Below are positions 22,487 through 33,982 of a stretch of 64,000 nt of DNA, piece after piece. The notes beneath the pieces are model-generated. The model saw only the letters and a program-made list of their open reading frames with translations, was not told the origin of the DNA and did not search any database. Both the position numbers and the translations under genes were made by a program. The DNA lies in the NCBI GenBank assembly GCA_023053575.1, contig JAKZAP010000007.1:26871464-26935463 (forward strand), given 5' to 3'. Each line of letters starts with the position of its first letter. Within the stretch, counting starts at the first letter, position 1. The stretch is from Branchinecta lynchi (lineage: Eukaryota; Arthropoda; Branchiopoda; Anostraca; Branchinectidae).

Positions 22487-25400
22487 CTGAAATAAGTGAG
22501 ATCTTTCAACTGAAATTGGGCGCAACCCAAAAGGTCATGACAAAGTTGATTGATGTGTTGATGGGACCGAACTTAAAAGCTTGTATCAATGCCGGCTGTT
22601 TTTGAAATTAAATTATTTGAATCTGAACCTGATGGAAAGGAAAAAAGTGAAAAGGCAGACATTCTTATCTCAACTTGCTTTACATCGGACTAAAAGGCCG
22701 AACAAAATGGACCGAGCTTGATGATATATTTGCGTGCTAGAAGACGCGAGCAAGACGTAAAAGACTAGAATATGGAGATGAGCAAAATCAAACTGAATAA
22801 AACTGACGAAAGGCATATTCCGACACCGATTTTGATATCGATAATAACTTTTCTCGAACATCTTGGCTATGTAGTTTATGTCTTCCGATGTCCCACATGT
22901 AAGTTGCTATAATATTATGACAATAATTTTGAAGAGGTTGATACGATATCATATCAGCCTCGAGAGAGGATGATACGAAGTCACAACAGCCTCCGCAGAA
23001 GTTCATCAAGCACTTTTCCTCAATTATAGAAAAAAGGAGCCTGACCTTCACAAAAATAAATTAAGAAATACCTTTCAGAAAAAGTTTTTGTCTCTCGCTT
23101 TTGGTCAATAAGGTTATTTCATGTTATCCAGTCAATCTTCACTTTAAGATCTAACCTATTGTAATTATGACAAGCCAAAATCTGAAAGACGTAAATGAGA
23201 CAGATACAAATGACATGCAAGTAAAAGAGGTTTTAAAACAAGGCGAATTGATGCCATCGTGAATCATGTCTCCGACCTAACGGGGTTAAACGACTTGGAT
23301 TGCCTTTGACTGGGACGGATTTACGACTGAAGCTGGGTAGTGCCAGTTTGTTTAGTTTTCTTAAACGACTTGGAGTCGATTCTTAAATGAGTGCCCGGGA
23401 CCTCTGCGGTTCCAAAATAAACTACTGATACGACTTGGAAAAAGGCAGGGGGGGGGGGGTTGAACTCCCCTTCACCCCTCCCCTCTTCGGGCCACCCCTG
23501 CGTCTGCCGTAGCTTTAAAGCAAACGTACCAGTCACTATACCCATTCTTTCTTTGTCTCCACTCAAGGCGCTATATTTTCATATTATTTTTTTCCTACGC
23601 GGAATCGAATCAGACTTTCTTATTACCGTACACTTCTTTGAGCGAAATATTCTTCTCGAAATCAAACGCTCGACATAATAATAATACTAAGCGTGTTTAA
23701 AAGCCTAGGGGCCAAAGACATAACAAAACAAGAATACACATTACAAAAGAAAGCAACAACAATATTTTCCTACGGCTATGAAATCTCACTACTAAGCTTA
23801 GCCGCTCTTAGCTGCAGCGCTCCGTCCATAAATTCGCAAACCTTTGTTATAACCCTTTCCGAAGTGCTATTCAGGATATCCGGAAAAGCAAAATAGTCCC
23901 TTTAAAAAAGAGCCCGTTAACTCCGAAGCTCCTGGTATCGATTGAGAAAGTGGTCCATGTTTTCCTCCTCCCGTGCTTTGCAAAGTTGGCAATTATACCT
24001 GACATCTGGAGCCGTCCTATTCCTATCAAAAACTCTAAATCTACCAAACACGAGGAGGAAAGTAGCTGCGGCCTGGATCTATAACTTCAACAAATTTTGA
24101 GGTAGATTCATTTTAAAATAAAACTCAGGCCCAAACACCTCCTTAATTCCAGGGTGAAATTTCAAAGTTTCGGACTGAATTATTAAAGCTCTCTATTTTT
24201 TGAACCTCTTGGTCATCCAAAATCATAGTGACTCTACGCAATAAATTATCGTCGCCTACAGAGCCACGGCCACTATTTCAAACATACGATAGCCCTAGAT
24301 TATCAAGGATGGCTTTAACTTGAGATGGCCGCGTACTACTTCTCCCCGTAATCAAAAGTTCATTATATGACACTCTTACCAACCTAGTGTCCTCCAGCTT
24401 AACTATGTTTAACCAGAATCTTAAGATCTGCAATACCCTATTTTTCTTCAGTGAAAATAGCCTAATTCCACTTTCAGAGCTTGCGTAATGTCGATTGTAG
24501 TTCGAACAGTCGCTTAAACTATTGTAGCTGGATCGACTCAAGCTTTTTCGAATCTTCAAATCCCGATAGCTCCATTCCATAATGAATCGTTGGCGAATAT
24601 GAAAGCCAATGACGTCGAACGTGACATCAGAAGTCTGAAATTGTCTTAGCATAGCCGCACGCATGAATTCAAAACTTGAATTTTATTGGTTTTGGGACAT
24701 TAGAAAATGAAATGGACAGAAGTTGAGAATAATTTAGACAGTTTGTGTCAACAGTTTGGAATATACGCCATCCCAGACTTCCCCATCAAAACTTTTAGCG
24801 AGGCAAACAAAATCAAACTTGTCCTCGTGAAGTACTCATTGTGCAGTGTATAAATAATGCAAAGTTTTCACCAGAGTTATACTAAAGTCATCAGACCGAC
24901 AGCAATTCAACGTGGTTTGCTAGGAAAGACCTTTAGTGTGTTAATCAGCGACTTTCGATTGCAGTGCTGAAGACACTTAAAGACAAGCCAGAGGCCATTT
25001 ATACATCAGCTGAAAGTTATAAACACGACATCCTGTGTCCTTTGAGAGGAGTTTTCGTTAAGAAAGGGGGAGACAGTGTTGCCAAGAGTGACACTTCTGG
25101 TGCTTTTGGGCACATTTTGCTTCTGTGTGACACGATGATACTGTTTCTCTGAATATGACACCTTTTCATACAAACAACACGTTTTAGGTCAGAAAAGTCA
25201 CCTTTTCATTTACTTTACTAAAGTTACTGATTATCGCCCCCCAAAACATGTACTTTACCATGATTTAGTACACAAAAACAGTCTGAAGCCGTATATAGAT
25301 ATTATTTCCAGCAAATTTGTATTGCGAAACTGTGATCTAACAATCAAGAAATATTCTTACAAGTTCAGAATAATTACAAATTATTAGCATTTTGCACAGC

Positions 25401-28400
25401 AGAAAGCGCAAAAAATTTCGAGGTGTCAGAAAGTCCCTTTTCTCAAGAATTTTGACACTGTTATGAGTCGAGCTCTTGGCTACCCTGGGAGAGATGATCT
25501 CCCAGCTGGGGTTCGGGGATTCTGTTGCAGGATTTTCCTAAGAGAAAAAGTGTATAGAGACCAGACTTAGAACAATGAAAACCAGGAGGAATGATAATCT
25601 TTTCTTCTTACCTTCTACACACGAAGAAGCACCGGTAGTAAAAAGAGCACATCTATGTCCAGCGGGACAAGCCGTCGCACAAGCTGCTGTACCTGAAAGC
25701 CCCAGAAAAAAAAAATCGAATGTCAACCAGAACAGTATCCGAGGGTCTCTTATCCGAATCTATCCGAAAAAAGCTCCGAGTATCATCTACTGTTTGCCGT
25801 AGCAAAGCATCCTCTGGTTGCAAATTTGGAATATACTATGTATGTACTGGGGGCAGCGTTCCTTTGAGTCTTGCGCTCATCAGGGAGATATTTGGTGTTA
25901 TGGAAATCCCTTGAATCCGCCGTTCAACATACATGAAAAGCGGGTCAATATAAAGTTCGAACAAATAAGGGGCACTGGGATCACCTTGTCGCACTGCCTT
26001 TTCAAGTACCAGTTTGCCTAGTGTAGCCATTTATATTCACCACTGCCGTCGGGTTCTTATAAAAATTTTCATACCACTTCACAAACCGTTGATGAAAACC
26101 GAACTTCTCCTTCATTAGTGTCGACGGTATCAATCTTACAACTGAATCATAAGCTTGACCACATCCATGAACAGTAAAAAAGCTAGCACGAAAAACACCT
26201 TATTTTTTGCCAGTTCATCATCTCTACGTATCAAAAGGCCGTGCAAAACGTTTAGAATATACTGGGCCTTCTTTCCTCGAATACCTCCAAACTGATATCC
26301 CCCCCAGAATTCCTTGCATCAGTTTCTCAGTTCTTTTAGTTAATAGTTTGGAAGTAATTCGATAATCACTATTCGAAACCGAGATAGGTCTCCAATTCTG
26401 GAGCTCCTTTTTATCACCTCCTTTGAACAGGAGAGATATCATACCCGCATCATCCTCTGGATACCCTTGTTCCACGTAACTCCTCCCCACTGCCATAAAA
26501 AGATCCCCGATCTCCGGAAGAAACTCTTTATAAAATTCGTAACCAAGTCCATCAACGCCTGGTGACTTACTATTCTTCATTCCTCTGACTATTTTTCCGA
26601 TTTCTGACTGGGTTATCTCCTGTACTAGCAACTCATTTTCTTCTGTCTTTACTTTCCTGGTAGGTCCAAACTCTGCCAAGAAATCCATTCTTCCATCGTC
26701 TGCTTGCGGTGGTAGCGTACAAATTTGCTTATAAAAAATCTTCAACTACTTCTTTAATCTTTTCTTCATTTACAACAACTTCCCCCTGCTTACATTTAAC
26801 CCTTTAATTCTATTACTTTCCATTTTTCTTTTTGCCGTAATTTTTATTGCTAGGTTTACGTGTCTCAAACTCCTTCTCTTCAGCTCTTCGTATTTCATCT
26901 TTGACCTCTTTGAACTTGTACCATACGTCCAGTCTCTTGTTGATCTCTTCTTTTAACTGTAAACGTTGCATAAGACTCACCAAAGGGAAGGGGGCAAGCT
27001 CTCCCTCTTCCAGAAATAGGCAGCAAAGATCGGCACTGAAGGTTGCAGCCGTTGAAGCAGCAGCCTTCTCCGTTCTGACAACCGGCGCCACATTGATTCG
27101 TACCAAACCCTTGGCAGGACGCGAACCCAAACGGCCATCCAAAAAGCTGAAGGGGGCAAGATAATAGGCAAGAAACCTCGTACGCATTGTTGCCTCCGTA
27201 GCCTGTCGATAGTGAAACAGTAATTAGAGATCTTGTCGTTTACCCAACACCGTCAGCTCGGGAGCCTGGACGCAATAGGCTCAGATCGGCCACACAGGTT
27301 CATTTATTGACAGAGCTACTTCTACAGAATATCATTTTCCACAAATCCGGCAGAGAACGAGAAGGCCGATCATACTTTAGTTTAGATTTAAGGAACCGAG
27401 TCCAACATTTGGTGACTCGGGCAATAACAAGTTTGCAACTCTTATCTAGAGCCCATGAAATTTCTGCCGCCCAGTTTTCAACTCTATTACTCTACCCGCT
27501 TATTCCTATGCGCACCTCCAACTCCCCCCCCACCAATGCCGGATCCGGACCTATTAACTTAGTACCGTCCAAGTCTCGTCCCGACCCCTCCATCCGTTTG
27601 GTTTCCAACATGTGTGGTTGGACATATTTGCGCAACATGTTGGATAACTGTCTTACCACCGATCAAGTTTCACTCGAATCAGGCCACCCGTTCGCATTAT
27701 ACGCTGGCCCAAAAATCCCCAATTCTCCATCCCTTCAAGCCCCACGGACAATCGGATCCGGGAAAAAGGTCTCTTTGAGAATTGGGTCGGGTCCTTAATA
27801 CGCTTGCCAAGTTTCATCTTCTTAAACCATGTGAAAGTACCGAAAATAGCAATAATGGGACAGACGTTGCGTCTACGATCGCTATATGGCACTTGAGTGC
27901 AAAAGGAGTTGCACATTTTCATCGGGTTATCAAGCCTGTGAATAGTAACAAGACAAAAAGTTTCGATGGGATCCCAAAAATTCAATATCTGATCCAGACA
28001 ACTGGGTCTTGTCTTAGCCAGATCCAGTCATCGCCAGAATTTTTACAATTAAAATTTAGAAACAGATTAAGGCCAAATAGCTAATCATCTGAGAAAAACT
28101 TCCTGCCACTACAACCAATTCCGATTCGAACTATATGTCCGGGTAAAATGTGATTGTCAAACACGGATTCAACATCTCTTCTTACCCCGAAATCGGTTAT
28201 CTAATCAACTAGAAATAAAACTTTAACTTCTACCAATTTTTCGGTTTTGGCCGGATTCCGAGCGAACTACATATCCGGATAGAAAATTGTTTTCGCATAA
28301 GTGTTCAGCATGTCTTCTTGCCCTAAATCGAACATCTAATCAACTTCAACTAAAACTTTTAATTTTAACAAACTTTCCGGTTTGGGCCGGATTCCGGGCG

Positions 28401-29053
28401 AACTACTTGTCCGTCGAGAAAATGGTTTTCACCACCGAGTTCAGCGTGTCTTCCTACCCCTAAATCGAACATCTAATCAACTTAAAATAAAACTTTTACT
28501 TTTAACAAACTTTCCGGTTTTGGCCGGATTCCGGGCGAACTACTTGTTCGATGACAAAATGGTGTTCACCATCGTGTTCAGCATGTCTTCTTACCCCATA
28601 ATCGACTATCACATTAGCTGTTTCAAAATATTTTGTCTGCCCTTTAATTTGAAACCCCTCCCCCACCCCTAAATGTAGGGCTACAAAGCCCATCTACGAA
28701 CCTGACTGGTCCGACGACCCAACGAATCTTCACACCAAGTTTCATCAAAATATCTCATTCCCTTCGAGAGTTATCGTGCTTACAGACGGACGGACAGATG
28801 GACGGACGGACGGACGGACGGACAGACGGACAACTTTTGCGATGTCATAGGTATCCCTCCACTTACGTTTTGGGATCCCAATAATTTGTTCATAACTGAA
28901 TTTTCACATGTCAGCCCTATTCAGTGAACCTTTAAGCTTAAAACTAAGATCCAACTCGTACTTACCAGTGGGGTAGTTCCGGCTGCTGTCGGCTAATCCA
29001 TGGCCGGAAATTGGTACCAAAAGAAATATAGAAATGAAGTATGATGCGAACAT
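19938..29053 (-). CDS. Gene B: secreted WAP-like/Cys-rich protein with 13 acidic 52-aa repeats (spliced)
   Basis: Inferred spliced gene with coding exons 29053-28966, 27202-26981, 25692-25612 and 22486-19938 (2,940 nt, about 979 aa). All junctions are phase 1. Order: signal peptide; 10-Cys WAP-like module; 4-Cys module; 6-Cys module; Tyr/Gly/Asn-rich stretch of about 55 residues; 13 identical-length acidic repeats; a 75-residue tail with a KNKR dibasic site. The first part is homologous to gene A. The repeat part has no homologue that I recognise. It has no Cys and a net charge near -13 per repeat, so it would be a long extended polyanion, tethered to a disulphide-rich head. Acidic repeats joined to WAP domains suggest a matrix, biomineral, mucus-like or adhesive protein, but that is inference. 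The 779-codon frame starting at Met 22277 is only the inside of the last exon. Confidence 0.75.
20166..22193 (-). repeat. 13 x 156-bp coding tandem repeat
   Basis: Thirteen units of exactly 52 codons with no indel. Unit core: KNPVGDEVLEGGPNG, then VLGVQETEGDNQSEE, then a variable acidic end. Two subtypes alternate in the middle: 'AVDEDSVKIEK' units and 'ALDEDGVKIQK' units, so 312-bp dimers have been copied. The edge units (1, 12 and 13) are the most diverged, as expected for homogenisation in the centre. Confidence 0.95.
23940..24664 (-). pseudogene. LINE C-terminal fragment
   Basis: Broken minus-strand frames encode the tail of a non-LTR retrotransposon ORF2: an 'IHYGMELSGFEDSKKLESIQ' type phrase (24600-24500) and, further 3', a zinc knuckle 'CQLCKAREEENMDHFL' near 24000-23950. 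Stops and frameshifts show it is dead. It lies in the same orientation as gene B. Confidence 0.6.
25074..25487. mobile_element. hAT-type non-autonomous element
   Basis: Termini CAGTGTTGCCAAGAGTGACAC and GAGCTCTTGGCTACCCTG are imperfect inverted repeats. The flanks GGGGGAGA and GGGAGAGA are a probable 8-bp target duplication with one change. It shares terminal and internal words (AAGTGTCAC, 'aaagtaaatgaaaa' in reverse) with 54032-54461. Confidence 0.65.
25612..25692 (-). CDS. Gene B exon 3: 4-Cys module
   Basis: The acceptor 'ggggctttcag' lies before 25692 and the donor GTAAGA follows 25612. It is an 81-nt phase 1-1 exon of 27 residues with C-x3-C-P-x4-C-x9-C. Pattern and exon boundaries match gene A exon 3, without the acidic linker. 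LINE remnants lie on both sides. Confidence 0.7.
25836..26955 (-). pseudogene. LINE reverse transcriptase fragment (L1/Tx1-like)
   Basis: Minus-strand frames carry, in order, a lysine-rich pre-RT segment (26955-26815), 'MKNSKSPGVDGLGYEFYKEF', 'LLFKGGDKKELQNWRPISVSNSDY' split over 26640-26370, and 'RQGDPSAPYLFELYIDPLF' at about 25990-25930. These are RT motifs of L1/Tx1-type non-LTR elements. Frameshifts at about 26300 and stops near 26050 break it. It starts about 25 bp past the 5' splice site of gene B exon 2. Confidence 0.75.
26981..27202 (-). CDS. Gene B exon 2: WAP-like module
   Basis: The acceptor 'cactatcgacag' precedes 27202 and the donor GTGAGT begins at 26980. The exon is 222 nt, phase 1-1. 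After YGGNNAYE come ten cysteines in the family pattern: CxxxC, the GxGCC-FNGC core, QCR, and a last Cys after SLLPISGRGRA. Two loops are longer than in genes A, C and D (13 residues between the second and third Cys, seven before the fourth). The reading frame is hidden: the longer frames over the same DNA are in the other two phases. Confidence 0.75.
27203..28965. repeat. Gene B intron 1: family A fragment and family B copy 4
   Basis: 27450-27900 is a reverse family A fragment that ends with 'gatcgctatatggcacttg'. 27961-28882 is family B copy 4, bounded by GGGATCCCAAAAA and TTTTGGGATCCCA, with a (GGAC)n run near 28790-28825. No other exon seen. Confidence 0.65.
28966..29053 (-). CDS. Gene B exon 1: signal peptide
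   Basis: The ATG at 29053 opens MFASYFISIFLLVPISG..., a strong hydrophobic core followed by a Ser/Asn-rich mature start, 29 codons in all, ending at the phase-1 donor G|GTAAGT (28965). It joins in frame to exon 2 at 27202. Confidence 0.72.
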
Positions 29054-29092
29054 CTTTTTCAAACTAGAAATTTTACTGGTTGTCCCAAGCGA

Positions 29093-29102
29093 TTATAAAA
29101 TA
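29093..29102 (-). promoter_or_regulatory. TATA-like box of gene B
   Basis: Minus-strand ATTTTATAATC lies about 40-50 nt before the ATG. A CCAGT initiator-like word (29078-29074) follows at about the right spacing, giving a short 5' UTR. Confidence 0.35.
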
Positions 29103-29237
29103 TGATTACCCAGAACATGTGACAGGTGTCGTGTTTACTGTCTCAGAAATAACGGGGAAAAGCTCACGATATATTGCCAATAGAAATTTGAGTTTATCCC
29201 TCGTAATGTCTTAGAGAGATAAGAGCTGCTCAATAAA

Positions 29238-29600
29238 ACAAGAGCTGAAAGCTCATATGGCACTTGCAAGAATAGGCAAAATGTTGGCGGGATTTTTTTT
29301 TTGGGGAGTTTTGTACAGAGTCGAATATTATTTTACTATAGGTACACTAGTAAGTAAAAAGTACTGTAAAAGACATTTCTAGAACTCTCTTCTTCGTTAG
29401 GCGGTTCAATGGTCTTCAATATGGTTTGGACATTTATGCCAAGTACGTTTCTTCTTTGAATTATGGCTGCGTAATTTCACGTTTCGAGGAGACGGACCTC
29501 TGCTTCGTCGGACTTTAAGGGGGCTGGAAATGCATCTGTAAGCAAAACCCTTGAGGGTTTTGATATATAGAATAGAATAGAATAGAATTATCAAAAAAAT
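29238..29600 (+). repeat. Family G repeat with microsatellite tail
   Basis: Starts ACAAGAGCTGAAAGCTCATATGG (hairpin end shared with family A), continues through 'gagtcgaatattattttact' and 'ggtcttcaatatggtttgg', then ends in (TAGAA)n. The segment up to 29449 is closely matched at 60559-60782, where the match stops exactly at the Maverick end. Confidence 0.7.
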
Positions 29601-29685
29601 AGCCCGTGTGTCATGGCAACAAAAATTGAAAAAAGGCACTAACTGACATAACTATTAAACAGCTTTCTTACAGCAGTAACAAATG

Positions 29686-31165
29686 GGCGCCTGAGGGGGG
29701 GGGGGGGCGCGGCGCCCCCCCCCCCCACTATGTTTTGGACATTCAGTCATATTCTGTCAAAACGGGCATCGCGGTGAGGCCGTGACGCCTGTTTTGTAAA
29801 ATCTTTTGTTCCCACATTTCCGAATTAGGCGATTTCTTTATCGAATTTGGTAATTAATCTAACTTCTGTTCAGTCCGAGTAGGTTTCACCGCATTTGGTA
29901 CGTCCCTACGTACATTCTGTTATTTAACGTATTTACTTGGTCACACTCGTTAGCGAATTCACCGAATCCGTACCTGTTCTATCGCATTCGGTCAGTCTAT
30001 GTCATAATTTGGTCATTAATCAGGTTCATTTGGTTCTGATACGTGACCGAATTCGACAATTCATACAACTTTTGTTCAGTCCGAGTCGATTTCACCACAT
30101 ACGGTACGTCCCTCCGTAAATTCTGTTATTTAACGTATTTATTTGGTCACACTCGTTGGCGCATTCGGTTGTTCACCGGACTTTTCTCGAGTCGCGATCT
30201 GTTCTATCGTCAGTCTCTGTCATAATTCGGTCATTAATCAGATGCATTTGGTTCTGATTCATGACTGAATTCGACAATTCATCCAACTTTTGTTCAGTCC
30301 GAGTCGATTTCACCGCATCCGGTACGTCCCTACGTAGATTCGGTTCTTTAACGTATTTCTTTGGTCACACTCGTTAGCGAATTCGGTTGTTCACCCGACT
30401 TTTCTCAAGTCTGTGTCTGTTCTATCGCATTCGGTCAGTCTATGTCATAATTCGGTCATTAATCAGATTCATTTGGTTCTAGTTCGTTACCGAATTCAGT
30501 AATTCACCTGATTTTTGTTTGGTCCAGTTCTGTTACCAGACTTACCACATTCGGTTGTTTTATGTGGTTCTACCATGAGCTTTATTCCATTCCGAAATTC
30601 GGTAGTTATACCGCTCCCGAGCTGCTCCTTATTTTTTTTAGTTAGTTTTTCGGTAGTACGAATTCATTAATTGGTTCACCCCAGTCACTGAGCTTCGTAA
30701 TTTAAGTGGCATTTATTTAGCTCTTGTTTTTTACCATTTAACGGTAGCTTCAGCTGGTTTCTATTCATTACTTAACTAATACTTCTAATGATTGCAGAAC
30801 TTCAGGAATAAGCACGTCTCTTGACGTGAAAACTAGCCTATTTTTGTTTGCTGTAAATTCAGGATAAAGGTACTTTACATCTACTTTACCGTGGATGGAT
30901 ACTTTTTCCGCCAGGCAGCTCTGTGGTTTGATAGGTAGCCCTGAACCGCAAAAATGCACTTTGATCATTAGTGTTTCCATAAAATTTCGCCTGCGGCACA
31001 TTTAGTAGTCTTCGCTATTTAGAAGAAAGGTACGTCATTTAGTTGGCGTTTGAGGCTTGTAATATTGGGGGGCTTGAACCACGTTAAAAGCTAGGATTTG
31101 CCAGAAAAAGGGTGGATTCGTAAAATTTTGAGCGAGGTGCAGTGCGAAGCACTGCGCCGAGGGCG
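29686..31165. repeat. Repeat J: ATTCGGT-rich element with ~210-bp tandem units
   Basis: Begins near a G13-CGCGGCG-C13 palindromic tract (29697-29727). At 29800-30560 units of 206-218 bp repeat ('cagtccgagt' at 29871, 30077 and 30295). The right part holds 'aaatttcgcctgcggc', also found in the hAT element at 48378-49696, so both probably belong to one family. No target duplication found for this copy. Confidence 0.5.
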
Positions 31166-31908
31166 TCTAAGTCCCCAGCCACACTGACTAACCACACCCA
31201 AACCGCCTGGTGCTGTAACCACATTTCTAAGTTTGTATGTGTTTTTCCCAATATGGTTAGGGGTTCCTCTCAGTTACCAGGAATGAATTTTGGCCTTGAA
31301 TAAGGCAGAGAAATGGTATTACCTGCGAAAGCCAAATAATCTCAAAACAATAAATACTTGTTAAAATAATTTGTCTGGGTCGGATGTCGGGCCGAAAACG
31401 CCAGGGTGATAGGTTATTATCCTGTCAAAGTTTGCGTGTGCGTACTAGATAGCTAACCATAGGTTAAGACTAGATATACAAGACTATTAAAGGGTAAAAT
31501 TATCGGACACACGTCGTTGTTTGTCGTCTATGGTCCTTAATGGTCTTCATATTTGCTTTAAGGAGTGAAAACCAATTTCTAGACTCAATATGGAGTCGTC
31601 AGGTAATTACTACAAAACGTAGCGGCACCATCCCAAGATAGATATGTATGGGATTTCCAATAATTGTAGTGGCTATAGCCTAGAAAAACCTCTGGTTTTG
31701 GTGCCGAACATCACGACCAGGGTGTTTCCGGTAAGTAGGTAAATCTGGCTGCCCAAGCGGTTACTCAGTTCACGACGTTGACGCTTGGCAGTAACTGCGT
31801 TTTTAGTCGACACAATTTCAAGTCCTGTTAGCAAAACTGGACGTCGTGAAAACACGCCTAATTTTCTCTATAGACTTGATTTGTCCATACTATGCAGCTT
31901 TTTAGATT
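31166..31908. other. Spacer without recognised feature
   Basis: Moderately AT-rich DNA. I see no exon, RNA or repeat boundary that I can defend. Confidence 0.35.
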
Positions 31909-32400
31909 CTAGCTTCTTGAAGGCAAGTCACTGTGTTTTAGAAACAAATTATAAATTGTGCCAATTTTTACCAGGTTCGCCTCCCCCCCCCCCCCCCAAT
32001 GAAGAAAGGCTCGGGACTCTCCTGTCCTTACCATACATTCTTCATTAAACACTCTCTCACCAAATACCTCCTTTCTCCATCCATTCAATTCCACACAATC
32101 ACACATCAAATGAATTACGCTTTCGTCCGCATGACCACACATAGGACAGAAGTAAGGACAATTATCTCGTTTACTTTACCAAGATATTTTCTCCTTGCCC
32201 CAAGTGGTAAACTATCAGCCCTCATCTCAATAATATACTTAATATCCTCCTTACTTAACCCTGCTTTAAATATAATTCCGTCACCCCAGTCTCTTTGGCC
32301 GCCTAAGAAAAACGCAGGGACACTGGAATACCCTTCAAAAGTAGAACCCTTGTGGCACAAATGATCATGGGATGAGATGTATCGTTTGATAAAAAGTACT
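31909..32400 (-). pseudogene. LINE 3' fragment with zinc knuckle
   Basis: Two overlapping minus frames make up the end of a LINE ORF2: an 'EMRADSLPLGARRKYLGK' phrase, then 'CPMCGHADESVIHLMCDC' (C-x2-C...H...C). A stop separates them. The plus-strand fragment at 52012-52345 shows the same two phrases in diverged form. Confidence 0.6.
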
Positions 32401-33982
32401 TTTCGACCTTGCGGTGCAGATGCACACTTTAAGGGAGCTAGAACCTCATTTGTAAGCAAAACCCTTGAGGCAAAAATGGTAATGGGCTCCTGAGAAACGT
32501 GAAAATGCATATTTTGTTAAAAAGTATTTTTCTTAATTTGCGGTCATGATTGGTACTTTAAGGAATGGCCGGATTTGCAAAATGGCAATTTCTAAGCCAA
32601 TCTTGTCGAATTGCTAATATTCCAGCCAAGTTTCATCGTCCTAGCACATCTGGAAGTACCTTTACTCACGATCACCGGAATTCCGGACTCCCCCTTAAAC
32701 TACCCCCACTGTCGCCTGAGCCAATCCGGTTCTGTAAATGATTTATCCGCAACATCTGTTAGTTATTCCCACAAAGTTCCATCCCGATCTCTCCAGTCTA
32801 AGCCGGTCACGTCCCCCCTCCCCCCAGTTGTTAACGGATCCGGTCCGGACATGAAAAAGATCACCAGAGACATGTCCTCTGTTCAATTATTTTTGTTTAC
32901 TCAAATCCGATATCCCGTTAGAAAGTTGAGCATTACTCAATTTTCCGGATCCCCCTTCCTCTACTCCCCCACGACTGTCGGATCGAGTAAATTCCAAGTT
33001 TCGTCGTGAAAATACCCAGAACCACCATCACCGGAATTCTGGAAAACACCCCTCCACCCCTCCACCGCTTCCCCCCAAGTGTCCGGATCCAGTCCAAATG
33101 TGTAAAGATTTTATCGGGAGCTTGGTTATTCCTAGCAAGTTTCCCTCCAATTCCTCCATTCTAACCGTTTCTCGGGATTTCTGGTCTCCCCCCCCCCCCA
33201 ACTTCTTCGTAGCTGTCGAATCCACTTCGGGCTTCAAATGGAGCATCAGAGATATGTCATTTATTCAGGTATTAAGTTTCATTTCAATCCGATCACCCGT
33301 TCGAAAGTTACACACCAACCAGTTTTCCGGATTCCCCCCCTCCACTCCCCCCTCAGATAGTCGGATGATCATTTCCTGCCAAGTTTCATGGTCCTAGCAC
33401 CCCTAATTTATATCAACCCCTACTTAGGTTGAACAACATAGTATACCAGCCCTTTCGACTTTCGATTGCTCTAGCTCTCTCCGAACGAATTTAAGCAAAG
33501 AATGACTCACGAGCAGAGCTATACTAGTGTGAAGAAAGAATGACTCATCCACGCGCAGAGCTATACTAGTGTGAAGAAAGGGGTAGGGGTTTGACAAAAA
33601 CTAGAAAAAGCGTTTCAATAGATTTCGGGTGTCCCCCTCCAGCCCCCCCCTCCCCAAGTTATCGGATTCGATCCGAATTTGATAATGAACATCCAAGACA
33701 CTTGTTCTTGATACCTGTAAAGTTTAATGCACGCCCGATTATCCGTTCCAGTGTTATGAATGTTACTAATTTCCGGATTCCCCATCTTGCGACTCCCCCA
33801 TTGATGGTCGGATCGGGGAAGTGATTATTTCCAAGCTAATCCGGTTGGGTCCGTGATGTGCGTGCCAAGTTTTATCGTCCTAGGTCACGTGGAAGTGCCC
33901 AAACTAGCAAAATATGGACAGACAGACCGACAGACAGACATTGCGATCGCTATATGGCACTTGAGGAAGCTCAAGTGCCATA
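32400..33982 (-). repeat. Family A repeat copy, reverse
   Basis: Head phrases 'gtaagcaaaacccttgagg' at about 32450, tandem oligo-C units at 32630-33900, and the terminal hairpin TATGGCACTTGAGG...TCAAGTGCCATA at 33951-33982. A short 47-bp duplication ('gcagagctatactagtgtgaagaaag') lies at 33512-33580. Confidence 0.7.

Larger units (their letters stand above)
22487..25611. other. Gene B intron 3
   Basis: Contains a LINE C-terminal fragment (23940-24664, minus) and a hAT-type MITE (25074-25487). 22490-23400 shows no recognised feature apart from low-complexity words. A G-run lies at 23448-23459, and 23460-23690 is C/T-rich without an exon. Confidence 0.4.

Noticed and set aside
26813..27187. 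124-codon and 105-codon frames over 26813-27187
   Set aside because: They are out-of-phase readings. The phase-1 reading gives the ten-Cys WAP-like module, with matching splice sites.
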